A stretch of DNA of 64,000 nt from Xestospongia muta. Lineage: Eukaryota; Porifera; Demospongiae; Haplosclerida; Petrosiidae. This document shows, piece by piece, positions 35,364-49,309 of the stretch. The notes under the pieces are model-generated. The model made no database searches and was not told the DNA's origin. It saw nothing but the letters and a program-made list of their open reading frames with translations. The first letter of the stretch is position 1; the number at the start of each line of letters is the position of its first letter. The position numbers and the translations under genes are program-made. The DNA lies in contig OY848918.1 of NCBI GenBank assembly GCA_963693285.1, positions 9,055,156-9,119,155 of the forward strand, in the 5' to 3' direction.

Positions 35364-36309
35364 CTCTGATTTGTAGGGTGCGTGTGTGTGTGCTGTGTGT
35401 GTGTGTAGGTTGGTTGTCCTTTTTCACTTCCTCTGTCTCTCTTCACTCTCTATCCATTCACTGTCATCACCAGTTCAGTTAATAACTACTCTCTCTTTCT
35501 TTCCATGTAGGAGCAGCACTGTTGAAAAAGGTGAGCTATCTCTCCATCCATCCATCTCTCATCCATTCTTTAGTAATCCAGTTGTTCTGTTTCTTTCTCT
35601 ATGTTTTCTACTTGTGGACTGTTCTGGTGTTCTCTTGGGAACTTTTCTTTTACTGAGACTGTTTTTATCTTATTTTTTATTTTTTATTGTAATTTTTTTA
35701 ATTTTTCTTTTTAGTTTGTTATTATAATATGTTGTTTTTTAATTTAATATGTTGAAGTTTTTTAAAAAAAAAACTTTTTTATCTAAACTTTTAAAAAACC
35801 AATCACCTTACATCAGTTTTAAGATATTATTAATCTTTAATTATAATTATTAATCTTTTTACAACTATTGTAACACATTATTATACCAATATAGATCATT
35901 TTTTAACTTTAAGAATTTTTGTTTTTAGTAAAATACTATATCATTTAATTAATAATCTTTTTTTCCAATAATTAATTTAAACCATTAAATGTTTTGCTGT
36001 TCACGTTACGCGTGCACAGGTAATATTTTCCCGCCATAATAGTGGTGTCACGTGTTTGCTCTTCCTTGCTAGGTGTGTGCTGGTAACATTTTTCGCGCCT
36101 GTCCAATCTCTGCATGGTCATTAGTAATGGTTCTCTGGAGACCTTTTTTGACTGGACTCTCTCCCTCCTTTGACTGAACTATTGAGATCTTCACCTATTG
36201 AGATAGCTTAATACTTGTTTTAGTATTTTCTGATGTTCTCTGGATGTAGAATATGAGTCACTCTCCATCCTTATCTGTTTTATCCAAGGCCAACTACCTG
36301 GTAAGTCAA

Positions 36310-36960
36310 TTTTTATGTTTGTAAAAGACTTGAAGTGTGATCTTCACATCTCTCCTGCAGAGATCACGTCTGATTTTGATCTTCATTAGTGCAATCACTT
36401 AAGCTTCAGTTTCCCGGTGCTTGTATTCATGGCTGTTACTTTCATTTTTTCAGTGTCTGCAGAGAAAAGTACAGTCTTGGACTGTTGGAAGAGTACAAGG
36501 AAGATGGATCTATCAGGCAATATACAAAGAGTAGAGCCATTGATTTTGTGGCATCATTTTGTTTGTGTACGTTGCTTGGGATGGATTAAAGTTGAAATAC
36601 CAGATTCAAGGTATTCAGAATATTTGACTTAACCTGAATGAATGGTCAGTTTAGATATTGTATGTGAAACTACTTTGCTCACAGTGGTCCCAGAACCAAC
36701 AACCACTTAGAAGAATGGCACAATAGATGAAAAAGAATTGCAAGAAAGGTACACCCTAACTTCTATGAAGTGTTCAAACTCATACAAAAAGAACAAGCTG
36801 CTACTGAAGTCACTATTCTACAGCTGCAAGCAGGAGAATTACACAAAGCTAAGATGAAAGATAGTCCAAAGAGAAGATAAGATAAATTGCTGAAAGACAA
36901 GCTTACTAATAGTAATAGATTCATTGACTTGTACATTTCAACAATTAGACATTGTGTTGT
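36310..36960 (+). pseudogene. MULE-type transposase remnant, unit 3
   Basis: Same remnant as 1636-2300, reading QSLKLQFPGACIHGCYFHFF before a frameshift, with the NNHLEEWHNR and HPNFYEV parts downstream. Dead. The sequence between this and the GA tract is shortened relative to unit 1. Confidence 0.55.
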
Positions 36961-37382
36961 ATCATTTGAGTTTTTGATATTAATTTTTTTCAGATTAGAT
37001 AGCTAATTACATACAATCAGTTCATTATCACTTGGTTATATCCTGTTAGATATTATGGATAACTCTCTAGTATTTCCAATATAAGACTGAATTATTGATA
37101 TTACCTAATAATAGATAAATAGGTCTAAAGTGAGTTCCTATTATCCATTTATACTTCTATCAGATCATCCATCCATTTATCCCTCCATTCATCTATCACG
37201 TATCCATACCTTATCAATATTAGCTAAACCAAATACTGCAGCTACTGCTAAAAACAGACCCACAAATGAACCTTTAAATACAGCACTCTCTTTTTTAACA
37301 AACTAATTGTAGATCATTACGAACTATATTATCAGTCACTGTAATTTTAATAGGTTTTCAATGATGTCATCATCTCTTACAT

Positions 37383-37383
<1 letters not shown>

Positions 37384-37423
<40 letters not shown>
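37384..37423. repeat. (GA)n microsatellite, unit 3
   Basis: Short GA tract of about 40 bases, the shortest main copy in the array. Confidence 0.9.
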
Positions 37424-37425
<2 letters not shown>

Positions 37426-38366
37426 TAAATTTTTGCAATAAACATTTTGTCATACCTGAAGTCCTCTAAATCGATATAGACCATCTTTATCAGTGATTAC
37501 TACATCATGAAACTAATTACATGGACTGTTAATATCTCCTGTAATTAATAGCTTAAGGATATCAAGATAAAGAGAGAGAGATCAACTTACAAACGATATT
37601 TACAGTGGCTGTTCCTTCTAGTGGTGTTACCACTACAACTAATAGTATATATAGACAATGAGTACATCAATATTTTAACTGTTTTGTATTTACCTGAAGG
37701 CAACTCTCTTTATAGTAAACTCTACTTTCATGTTCTCTTCGATTTAACTCTATAACCTGTAAACAGACAGAACAATACTACTACTCATTACTGTAAAATA
37801 ATAAAAGAATTTGTTAATGATATTTTACTCATTAATCCTTGTCTTGTCTCCCTATATTTACCTGATCATTAGTCTGAAAATTACTTGTCAATTACATGTT
37901 TTGTTTACAAGACCACTACAGAGTATAATGTCTTGTTGCTAAGTATAGTGTTGCTATGTACAGTCATGTGACCTTTTGCTATCAATAGAAAGTAGTGAAT
38001 GAAGGTAACAATCTGTCATGTAATATCTCCATTGAACACTAATGACAGATACATCACTCAACTCTATTAAATGCCCATGTAGTATAATAATGTACATATA
38101 TACATGTATTATAGACCAGTTATCATGTTTTGTCCACTACTTGAATTCATTTATGTTTCAATTAAGGTGAAAGTAATATAGTTAACTTCCAAGACTTTAA
38201 GGTCTCGGATTTGTGGCATAATATTAATTGTCTCTTAAGGAGACTAACTGAGTATATTGTTCCATCATTACCATATCTGCTAGTTATTAACCACATGTGC
38301 TTGTATCTCCACAGGATGAAAATATGTACTCAGTAAGGACACATGCTTAACAAATAGCATTTCCAG

Positions 38367-38603
38367 ATGTTGTCACTTTTCTGGGTGTGGCTCTCACTTG
38401 ATCACGTGGAGGATATGGCTTGTGTTTCTACTGAGTTCTCGTTTGACAGAATAATTCGAGGTCATTACATTTACAAAAAAATATGGATGCCTTCAGTTGG
38501 AGAACATCTTCTATTAGTAAAAGAGGAAGTAAATGAACATGACCATTTGATAAAGGACGGATTCATCGTCGGTCACGCATATTGCTTATTAATAATTCAT
38601 TAA
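38367..38603 (+). pseudogene. HIRAN-like domain fragment, unit 3
   Basis: Copy of 5799-6020 that stays open (FSFDRIIRGHYIYKKIWMPS) but lacks several residues after HDH (AVSV is missing). No flanking exons recognised. Confidence 0.4.
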
Positions 38604-39759
38604 GTGCTAAATAAAATAGTTTTGACCAAGATAAACATGTGCGCTTAACAAACAGTATGCACTAATAACCATATGTACCTAACAACCAGCAAATATGGTA
38701 ATATTAATAGCCAGTATTTCAAGTTTTGTAATTTGTGGTAATTTAATGTACTAACTTATAATACACATCATTTCTATACATTGTTTATATGTGTCTACTC
38801 AGACAAAGATCATGACACACTTGATATAGTACATCAAAAATGGCATAATTACTATCCTTTCATACCTTCAAACTCACTATTAAACATATGATGTTAGGAC
38901 TTTAAGTATTAAGCAATTGTACTACTCACTCTAGCATAATAGATTAGTATAGTCACTATAATCTTGAACTAGTAGTCACTCCTATAAATTCTTACTATCT
39001 ATAACTAATGTACTTAGTCAGTACATCACTACACTTATACTAGATGTGAGGTATTGGAGGGAGAGATTAGTATTTATAACTCACCATTAACAGCTTGTTG
39101 GTCATCTTGGACCGTCTCTATAATCATATCTAACTTCTTGTACCCTCCTGCCATCTTTAATACTTATCATGTGACATTAATTGGTCTGCTCATGAATATA
39201 ATTAACTCTACTCACTGACATAGGCAGACCAGTTCCTACAAAAGGTAATGATGTCATTATTATCTCATCCTACTATATTTACTGGTAGTAAATCTATTTA
39301 CAAAACTCATCATTGACGTACATATGCTGGATATGTGATGGTCATAGATTGTTCAGTAAAATTTATCATTCCTGGTCAGATGGACTCAGGGACTAAATTT
39401 GTTCCACTTTAGGGAATAAACAGCTGTCTGAATGAATACCTATTATAATCAGTACTGGCCCACCCACTGAGAACACACAAGTATGTGTCGGAATGAGTGA
39501 CAGATCCAATCAACCCAAGTCAAATTACTTAACAGCATTATTTTTTAATCATTGTTATACATTGAATACTGTCCTGTTCTAATTTATCATTTCTTTAGAT
39601 CCAATTGATCACACTCAGACATTTTTATAGAACCCATGATGGAAGTTTCAGGCTGTAAATATCACACAATGATGACTGTGGTGTTTTATTTAATAATTAT
39701 TAAAATTAATAGCAAATAACAATAATTTGTAAACATTGTACACTCGTTAATTAAATTGC

Positions 39760-42007
39760 TCAATACACAACTACTCTATTATTGCAAGAATCACAAACAT
39801 ACAAATATCCTTTGCTGTCAATTGTCATTCCAAGTGGACCATTAAAACAATCCATAGCACTGCCCTCACGTCCAAAGAAACGTATGAAGTGACCATCAGT
39901 TGTAAAGATGGAGATACGATGATTAATAATTGATCTAGGCCTAATCGTTCCATAAACTGAATAAGATTCTGTAACATACACTAAATTGTTATTATCTATT
40001 ACAATTCCTGATGGGTTACTAAGTTGACCAGGATCAGATCCGTAAGTACCAAATTGAGACAAAAATTTTCCCTCAGGAGTAAACCTTTGGATACGATGGT
40101 TATCTGTATCAGCCACATACACTACATGACCTTGTCTGTCAATAGCAACATCTCTTGGATAACTAAGCTGTCCATTGGCTGAACCATTGGTACCAAATTC
40201 ATGGGAAAAGGTTAGGTCTGGGTTTAAGACTTGTATGCGATGGTTAAATTGATCTGCAATATAAATATTGCCTTTTGTAGGAGAAATGGTAACACCACAT
40301 GGATCGTTAAATTCCAGTGTTCCACTACCTTTCTTAGCAACTGATGAAATACATTTTCCATCCATAGATATCATTTGGATCTTGTGATCATCAACAACAG
40401 CAATCATGTTATCTGGAGTAATGGCTATGCCACGAGGATTTATGAACTCAACATTTTCAGTTCTATACCACGATGACAAAAAATTACTCTTCTTTCCCAA
40501 AGATTTTACTTTCTTTTTATTTTGATCCAGTATTGTCAGGCAGTGTTCATCCTTTTCACTTACTATAAGATGTCCATCATTAGCTGCTACAACAGCATAT
40601 GGTCTTTTAAGATCAGTTATAGTATGTGTTGGGATGATGCTATCAACATAGGGATTAAAAGGAATCACGAATGAGGAGCTATCAATTTGGACATTATTAA
40701 CTTGGGCATTGACTTGATGATGACCACGACTTACAGTGCTACATTGTATTGTATACACTCCAGGATGGGTGGTGGTAGTGATTGTAGTAGTAATGGGTGT
40801 AGCTCTACCAGCTGGTACTATGCTACAACTGAGTGATGATAGAGGAACACGGAGTAGACTGGAATCAGAACATTGAATAGACAGTGGAAACGAAATTGTT
40901 TTTTCCTTGGTTGTTGTAACACAGACAGGATCAATCTCTTTCACTTTACACTGTTGTAAACATATGATGTCTCCAAGTGTATCACAAATAATACTTTTAT
41001 TAAAGTGAAGATCAACTATCTCTTTAGGATTTAACTGTTCAATTATGACCTTTTGACTTACATCTGACATATCATTCAACCATTGTTTTCCAGAAGATAC
41101 CACCTGTTGAGAACTGCATTTCTTAAGATTCTGTTCAACAGATTCCTTGCATTCTTTGAGTTGAGTTAACTTTTTTTCAGCTGATTTCTTCTGCTCTGTT
41201 AGGACTTTTAGTTTACCACCAGTGACTTCATCCACGTTTCCAATTAACTGTTTCTCAGATTGTTGAAGAGTATTAATTATTTCTTTTACTGTGGCACGTA
41301 TCTCTTCTTTAATGGATTCTCCTTGTGCTCTGATTTTATCCTCTCTGTCAGCAAGAGCAGCCAGGACATCTGTAACAAGAGCAACTCTGTCTCTAACTCC
41401 CTTCAGATTTGTTTCCAATGTGTGAACATATTTTGAATGGCAGCTTGCAACTGAGTTATAGTTGTGATCTTTGTGCATATGTACACTACAGTCATGACAA
41501 ATAAGTTCTTCACATGTTCCACAGAAGAATTCTAAAGGTTTATCATGAAAAGAACACTTCGTCTCCTGCAATAGTGTGATCAATATCAGAAGCCCCACTT
41601 TTGTGAATATTGATACATTTTTCACATAAACACTTGTTACATTCTTTACAATAGACTGTTGCATTTGTTGTAGTACATATGTCACAGATTACCTGTTGAT
41701 GTCCTGATACTTTGATCATTAGATTGTGTACTTCCTTGAAATTGTTAATCTGAAAAGCTGCAGGAAAGTCAGCTGCTCCCTTTGGTTCAGGTAACTGGGT
41801 ATGATGACGACACGTGGGACAAGAGATGAAGTACTTATCTCCTTGAGGATCCTGGGGAAGACCTTCCAGACATTTTTGACAAAAAGAATGGAAACAAGAT
41901 AAGGACTTAGGGTTGGTATAGAGGTCAAGACATATAGCACAGGTGAGCTGTTCCTCTAGTTTCTTAAGAGCTTCTGAAGGAGTACTAGATATTACTTTCT
42001 CTGCCAT
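39760..42007 (-). pseudogene. TRIM-NHL fusion gene disabled by a 50-bp deletion, unit 3
   Basis: The start MAEKVISSTPSEALKKLEEQ is that of the gene at 10943-13405. From within the RING onward the sequence follows the gene at 26228-28531 (GDKYF, PEPKGAADFPAAFQINN, then the C-terminal end), so it is a fusion of the two neighbours. After B-box 1, 50 bases present in the intact gene (28041-28090) are missing. The deletion leaves CCTGC|AATA and shifts the frame to a stop after about 155 residues. Downstream, B-box 2, coiled coil, filamin domain and six NHL repeats stay open for more than 600 codons. A truncated RING/B-box product is possible. Confidence 0.85.
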
Positions 42008-43835
42008 AATAGAAGAAACAATCTTGGCAACGTTTTGGTAAAGGATGGATTGAGATGTTTTTATAGCCTGTGGTGATGTTATCTGGTTATGAATATGTAT
42101 AAGTGAAACATGAATAGTATCAGTATATGAGTAGATGCGTCTTATTGTACTCTCAATTACTCCTTGGTACATTTGACTTAAGACAAATGATATACTTTAT
42201 CTTATAATACCAAATAAAATCAGTTATTATCTCTTCATTTCTGTGATGTCCATTATATTCATTCATCATTCATCGATCTATCTCATTGGAATTGGTTGAT
42301 GTGATAACTATATGATAAATGTAATAAGACTATGGGTTATAAGGAAACCTTTTACCTTATGCATGATAAAGGTAAGATATGGTACATTTAATTAAGTAAA
42401 GGTACATGTAATGACATAGTGGAGACAACTAATGGGACACTGATACTCCTTCTTATGTCCCTATGGAATTACCTACACAAACAATGTGTACAATATGAAA
42501 ACATCTTGCTTATCACTATGACTACTCTATTGTAACAGGTTCACATTGTTGGTCTTAAAAGGAAATGTTTATATAACATAGTTTTTATTGCAAGGCAGTC
42601 CTATCTTTCCATGGATAGGAAACAACTGTAAGTAAATTACTAGACTGTAATAGCAATATATCCAATGATCGATATCACAATTAAGTTACATGCAGTTTAC
42701 CTCAATTCATGTTCAGTAGAAAATATATGTAAAATCCAGTTATTAAATCTTACATGAAAGTCACTAACTACATGTGATAATAGAATCCTTCAAATTAAAC
42801 ATTTCTTATATATATCTAGATGGTACTAGCTTTTTTGTGTATGAGGTTTATGGCCTAAGAGTCATGTGTATCTGCAGGATACTAGAGATAGTATATAGTT
42901 ATTTCATAACTCCAAAGAGAAGGAGATTGTATATAATAATATGTGGTTTGTGCAATTTTCTGTGACAAGAAATATAAACCCAGTGACATTTACCATACAC
43001 AACAACCAATCGAACAGTGTCTAATTATTAAGTCCATATGGAATTTGTTTTCTTCAAACAAAGCATATGCTCTTAATTTTATTATGCATGACCACTCTAT
43101 CAGTGTAACTTACTATGGTAATTATTTACACAGCAGATGTCAATGGAGTTACTTATCAGTGTAACTTACTATGGTAATTATTTACACAGCAGATGTCAAT
43201 GGAGTTACTTATCAGTGTAACTTACTATAGTAATTATTTACACAGCAGATGTCAATGGAGTTACTTATCAGATCATTCTTACACATCAATGAAGGAATAG
43301 TTTTTATTGGAAGGCATACCTACATGTTCTTAGTTATAAGGGATAGCTAGATTAAATGTATACAGGCACAATTATAGATCACTGGACAAATCCTGTAGCA
43401 ATTAATATTGGACCAAATAATAGCAGATGATGTCAGTCTATTGTATGTTATAGAGAGAAATTAGAACTGTATCTCTTTTCATTTTGCAATCAGGCTAATT
43501 ATGGTCTCAATAATTACTGTCTCAAATATTGCATACTGTGCATAAAATGACACAACCATGCTGTTGATCAACCATTAAATACAGTAGTCAAAAAGTTAAA
43601 AACAAATCAGTATACTACAAAACGTAGTCCCATACCTACTCTCTTCAGCAGTATTATAGAAATAAGTCTTGATTATGTTATAACTTATTAAGTATTAAGT
43701 ATACAGCTGCCTACACACTTATGAATAATTAATTAGCTGAATTAAGATGGGTGGAGCTACTGTTGTCTTGTACAAGATGATTTTTTCACTGACCTAAGAG
43801 ATCTTGTCCGTTCAAAGTAGAGCGTTGAAGTAACT
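42008..43835. other. Gene-poor block with 3 x 56-bp repeat, unit 3
   Basis: Homologous to 13406-15254. The 56-bp repeat is at 43098-43267. No gene seen. Confidence 0.65.
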
Positions 43836-44147
43836 ATGAATGACAGAAAATTACCGTTAGTTAAACATACATGTAGTTCTGTTTTACTGGCAGTTTCTGT
43901 TTTGGTGCTAGTTACACTGTTTTTCAATGGCCTCCACTTTAAAAAAAAGCACACAAAATGAAACTGTTGAAAGCTATAACAGATACTTTATGTCATGGAG
44001 TGATTGCTGGATGGAGCTGTGCTAATGTACTGTTATTGTAACAAGGTAACAACTTGCAGTGGCCTTGATCCAAGTTGGAATGGGCGTGGTTATTGGTTCA
44101 ATTTTGGATTAGATCATTTCATTGAAGCTAGATTGTTAAAATTAGAG
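43836..44147 (+). pseudogene. TMEM267-like exon 1, orphan copy, unit 3
   Basis: ATG at 43836, the one-base loss before the YTVFQW motif, the shared in-frame TAA and the GATTAGATCA shift are all present. Exon 2 is missing altogether: the sequence breaks off at about 44460 and resumes after it at about 44524. Confidence 0.8.
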
Positions 44148-44460
44148 GTAATTACACAAGTCTAACTTACTTTCTATGCATTAAGTTTAAATTGTTGTTA
44201 CATGATGGATTAATGTGGTATGCCACATCCATTTTATTTTCTTCACTGATATGGGCCAATGTATTCAACTTATCAAGTTTACTAAGTTGTCACTATCCTC
44301 ATATACCACAGTATCCTAGTCTCAATCTCAGGAGTAGATAAATAAAGGGCTACAGTTGCATTGGAATTGATATAATTGGTTACTTAGCAACATGCCCACA
44401 TGGTTACTAATAATGATCTATAAATGATGTAATCTTTAGAAGTGCCACTATTATAAATAC

Positions 44461-44541
44461 ATTATATGTTAATGTTATTTTAATACAATTAACATATAAT
44501 GTAACATATAACTTCACATAAAAGTGAAGTTATATGTTACA
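44461..44541. repeat. Nested inverted repeats at a deletion junction
   Basis: TGTAACATATAACTTCAC (44500-44517) and its exact reverse complement (44524-44541) are separated by six bases. Just outside, ATTATATGTTAAT (44461-44473) pairs with ATTAACATATAAT (44488-44500). The direct-orientation parts match 15950-15990 and 16540-16570 of unit 1, so the inverted copies arose at the junction that removed exon 2. Confidence 0.8.
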
Positions 44542-45205
44542 ATCTAATATCCTCATAATAATTATTTATTATAGAAGGGTCTACACCATACTGGATTGTT
44601 CCACCAGACTTCAGCATTTGATATCTTTAGCAGAGTTTTAAGTTCTCCACCATCTATCATCTTTGTTATTCATTTCTCTTATTTTATGTACTGATCAGAA
44701 CAGGATGTATCTTATCTTCCTTTATTTACTGGAATGTGATAACAGGTCAATGTTTAGTTGACAATTGGTGCTAGAGGAGATGGAACTTTATTAGTCCTTT
44801 CTCCAGATAAAATGAACTGTCATTATCGCAACTCTTATTTTAAATGCATTTATTTATAGAGGGCACGGCTAAATTTATGGATGGTATGGGATTAATAAAG
44901 GAACATTAACAGCTGTTGACTGACCAGTGTCTGCAAGTTAATCGTGGCAAACAGTTCTAAATGTATTGAATTTAGATTCAATCTATTAAACATTTTATAA
45001 GTAAAGTTTAATTTATCATTTCTACAATAACAATTACAGTTAACTAGTCTGTCACTGTCTGAAATCTGATTGGTTAGTATTTGTTCTTCTAAACAGGCGC
45101 AAATGTGATACTAAACTAACCAATAAAATATCTTTAATGCTTATCAAGGTTATTAGTGTTCGTAAAGACAATATAGTAACTGGTAAGTCTGGTTTGTCTG
45201 GTTAC

Positions 45206-45460
45206 TGCGCATGCCCAGTAGAAAACCCGGGAAAAGCGGTATCAAAACTATATCCGCATTTGTGTCTCGTTTTTCTGACTGAATAACTGCCATTTGCCCC
45301 TGGAATACAGAGAGAAGTGCCCGTGTCTTTATCTCCTTGAGTGAATCCAGCTATTCAGTAACCACATGTGCGTGACAACAATGTCGTTTTACTGTGTGCT
45401 ATAGGACAGTGTAGCACTTATTTATGTCAATTCAAGATTTAAGAGAGAGACAGTCAAGTA
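45206..45460 (+). promoter_or_regulatory. NRF1-like promoter remnant with short exon, unit 3
   Basis: Copy of 17179-17430 with TGCGCATGCCCAG and the GTAAGT donor, but TATCAAAA where unit 1 has a TATA box. Confidence 0.4.
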
Positions 45461-48257
45461 AGTTTCTTTTCCCTACAACCTTCATTTTCGGTACAACTAA
45501 CACTAGCTACTATAGCCTTCATTACTGAACAAACAACTGTTTTAATGTAAGTAGCCTTCCCTGACATTCTGCTCAGTTGTAGTCACTTGCAACAACCAGC
45601 CTTCCTTGTTGAACAACATACAATTTGACATTATGTTCTTATTCTTTAGTATTTTATCAGTTTCCTTTTTATTCTATAGAATTAAATACAAGTCTCTCTA
45701 CAAGTTAACTGTCATGTCTCTGTCATCTCTATCAAATGATGTCATTACTATATTGTGGACTGGATTGTTAGTACTCTGTTATATGGACTGGGATTACTAT
45801 ATTGTGGACTGGATTGTTAGTACTCTGTTATATGGACTGGGATTACTATATTGTGGACTGGATTAATGTTATATGAACTGGGATGTTGTAGTAACTATGG
45901 TAATCTGTAAGTCTGTTCATGTATGTAGTGTACACTGTCTCATGTATTGGGTAGTTACATGATGGATGACATATAATGGACTAAAGTGAAGACTTGCATG
46001 TTAACGGTTCATGACAATATAGACTTCCATCTCCCTATGTTCTGTTACAAGTCCATTCATTGATACATCACTGTATCTAAGGGATTTGTTTGTGTTTAGT
46101 TGGGTTATCTCTGTGTGTTCACTTTGGTAGGAGTCATTTCTGGTCCACAGCTTGCCTTTGACCCTGATGGTATCTGGGTCATCTAGTTTTTGTAGACTGG
46201 GCCACCACTTAGTTTTTATAGACTGGGTCATCTAGTTTTTGATAGGAGTGCATGATCGACAAGGTATCATGTGCTCCTAGTTTTCTTAGGTCTATATAAT
46301 TGATATGTTATGAGCATGTAAGCTAGTTTTTTGTGGCTTATCTACTTTTTCACCAGCTTTTTCTGGGTTATCTAAGTTTTTCCCAGCTTTTACTGGGTCT
46401 AGTTTTTCCCCAGCTTTTATTGGGTGTATTATGTCCACATTCACCTCTGTGTTATTTTATTTTATTTTTATTTGTCGTTGTTGCTTATCTTGTCTTGTTT
46501 TCCTTCAAAACCGTGAGTTACCTTGTCTTTTATATTTTTGTTTAGTAACTGTACACTATGTGACAGTAACTGTACTACTACATTCTGTAACAGAACTAGG
46601 CACTAATACAGTTCATTATAAGGAGATGGAAGTCCTAATATATAATGTATTGTAGAAGCTAGTGTACGTCAGTGTAAGAGGACTAGCTTCTATTATTCTG
46701 TATGTATATTGCTGCAATCTGCTGCCATAGTTTCAAGGCTTTCTTCAAGCAATCTTTTCTGATATTTGCTTCTGAATTGGGCTAGTGTATTAAGATTACT
46801 TAGTTTTCAAAGCAGCTTTGTAATTATTCAGAGTATTGATAATCAGTTTGACATATTTAGAGTTATTTCAGAGCTTTCAAGTACATTTGAAGTTGCTTCA
46901 AAACACAAAAACAGCTTTTATATCAGGCCTCTACAATATCCATAACAATCTAGTTCTGAATATCACCATTGACATTGAATCACCTTTGACTGTCACATCA
47001 TTCCATATCTAGATAATCAGTAACTGTATTCCATTCCTTTCTAACTTTTGTTTAATTCATTTTATATTTTTATTTTTATTAAAAAAATAGTTCAAAATTA
47101 GTTAGATCAAAGATCTTACACAGTATAGTAAAACTAAGTGACACTTCTTGATATATATTATATGAGCAGTAGATTCAGATAACACAGTATTTTAATGACA
47201 AACCTACAAAGTTCATTTATGGCTAAAATTTACAAAATGTAAATGTGTGAATTAGAACTGAAATTAATGTACAAAATGATTGATATATTTAAATGTATAT
47301 TTTCAAAGTTACTACAGGCAGCTCTGAGTCTATGCAACTAGTGGGTCATGATAGCTGTCTCCTACATACATACATTAGTTTCAGTAATTCATATTATATA
47401 TTGATACACACATATCATAACAGAAAATGACTTGAGACATCTAAACTGACTAGTTTGGGAGTTTCTGAGAGAAACATTGTACCCTATATTACATATAGAC
47501 ATTGCTATAAAAAATGTATTCTTTCCAGTAACAGGGTGTAAAATAGTTAAAATATTATAATATTTTATGTATTTTGAAAACTTTTAATTATTTGTTAATT
47601 AGATCAATTAAAAATCAATTAATGTTGGTCACGCGTGTGGTGCTGGTGTGAAAATTTGTCACGTGTTTTGTTGAGTGACTGTCAACTTGAAGCGTGACAG
47701 AGTCTCTTGATGATAATATAAGGGATTCCATTTTTCATGCCTCTATCTATGTTCTCTACGATTCGCTTCGTCGCTGGATTATCTCGTCACTTCGTTCGAT
47801 CGACTCGCCTCATCGTTGGATCATCTCGTCTCTTCGTTCGATCGACTCGCCTCATCGTTGGATCATCTTTTCGTTTTAGTTATGTCATCCTATCTGTTTC
47901 TTTACCTTTCTTTTTATTTTTTATTTTTATTTTATTATTTATTTTTCATTTGTGTAAAATTTTTTGTTCTCACTCCTCATTTCTACAGGACTCAACGTGA
48001 AAGTTCTTACTGTGGTTGGTCTGATGTTCTTGAATGTACTCTGATGTTCTTAGCTGTTCTGATGTTCTTGGTTGCTCTGATGTTTTGACTATTCTTCTGT
48101 TCTCTGGATGTAAAAGATGAGTCACTCTCCTGCTCATTGGACTCTTCCTGTCTTCCTTCAAGCCTTCTTTCCTCTTCTTTTATTGTTTTTTTAAATTTTA
48201 TTTTGGGCTATCCAGCCTATACATCATACACACACTCATACAATCTCTAAAAATTAT

Positions 48258-48330
48258 CTCTCCCTTGCCGCCTGGCGGCCATAAAAAATTTTTTTAAAAA
48301 TATCCGTGGCCGCCAGGTGGTAGGGGAGAG
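48258..48330. repeat. 24-bp inverted repeat, unit 4
   Basis: Arms identical to 583-655; loop differs by the length of the A and T runs. Confidence 0.7.
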
Positions 48331-49309
48331 CTCTGATTTGTAGGGTGCGTGTGTGTGTGCTGTGTGTGTGTGTAGGTTGGTTGTCCTTTTTCACTTCCTC
48401 TGTCTCTCTTCACTCTCTATCCATTCACTGTCATTACCAGTTAAGTTAATAACTACTCTCTCTTTCTTTCCATGCAGGAGCAGCACTGTTGAAAAAGGTG
48501 AGCTATCTCTCCATCCATCCATCTCTCATCCATTCTTTAGTAATCCAGTTGTTCTGTTTCTTTCTCTATGTTTTCTACTTATGGACTGTTCTGATGTTCT
48601 CTTGGGAACTTTTCTTTTACTGAGACTGTCTTTATCTTATTTTTATTTTTTTATTGTATTTTTTTTTAATTTTTCTTTTTAGTTTGTTATTATAATATGT
48701 TGTTTTTTAATTTAATATGTTGAAGTTGTAAAAAAAACTTTTTAATCTAAACTTTGTCAAAGACCAATCACCTTACATCAGTTTTAAGATATTATTAATC
48801 TTTAATTATAATTATTAATCTTTTTACAACTATTGTAACACATTATTATACCAATATAGATCATTTTTTAACTTTAAGAATTTTGTTTTTAGTAAAATAC
48901 TATATCAATTAATTAATAAACTTGTTTTTAGTAAAATACTATATCATTTAATTAATAATCTTTTTTTCAATAATTAATTTAAAACCATTAATGTTTTGCG
49001 GTTCACGTTACGCGTGCACAGGTAATATTTTCCCGCCATAATAATGGTGTCACGTGTTAGCTCTTCCTTGCTAGGTGTGTGCTGGCAAACATTTTCGCGC
49101 CTGTCCAATCTCTGCATGGTCATTAGTAACGGATTCTCTGGAGACCTTCTTTGACTAGACTCTCTCCCTCCTTTGACTGAACTATTGAGATCTTCACCTA
49201 TTGAGATAGCTTAATACTTGTTTTACTATTTTCTGATGTTCTCTGGATGTAGAATATGAATCACTCTCCATCCTTATCTGTTTTATCCAAGGCCAACTAC
49301 CTTGGAAGT

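Larger units (their letters stand above)
34660..47667. repeat. Segmental duplication unit 3
   Basis: A 13.0-kb unit in consensus order with a longer minisatellite, a fused and frameshifted TRIM-NHL gene, loss of TMEM267-like exon 2 around 44500, and a deletion near 46929 that removed the AAAGACAGC field, the 62-bp repeats and the minus-strand exon. Confidence 0.9.

Noticed and set aside
41543..42172. A separate small RING/B-box gene beside a RING-less TRIM-NHL gene
   Set aside because: Alignment to the intact gene shows one gene split by a 50-bp deletion, so the two frames are parts of one pseudogene.
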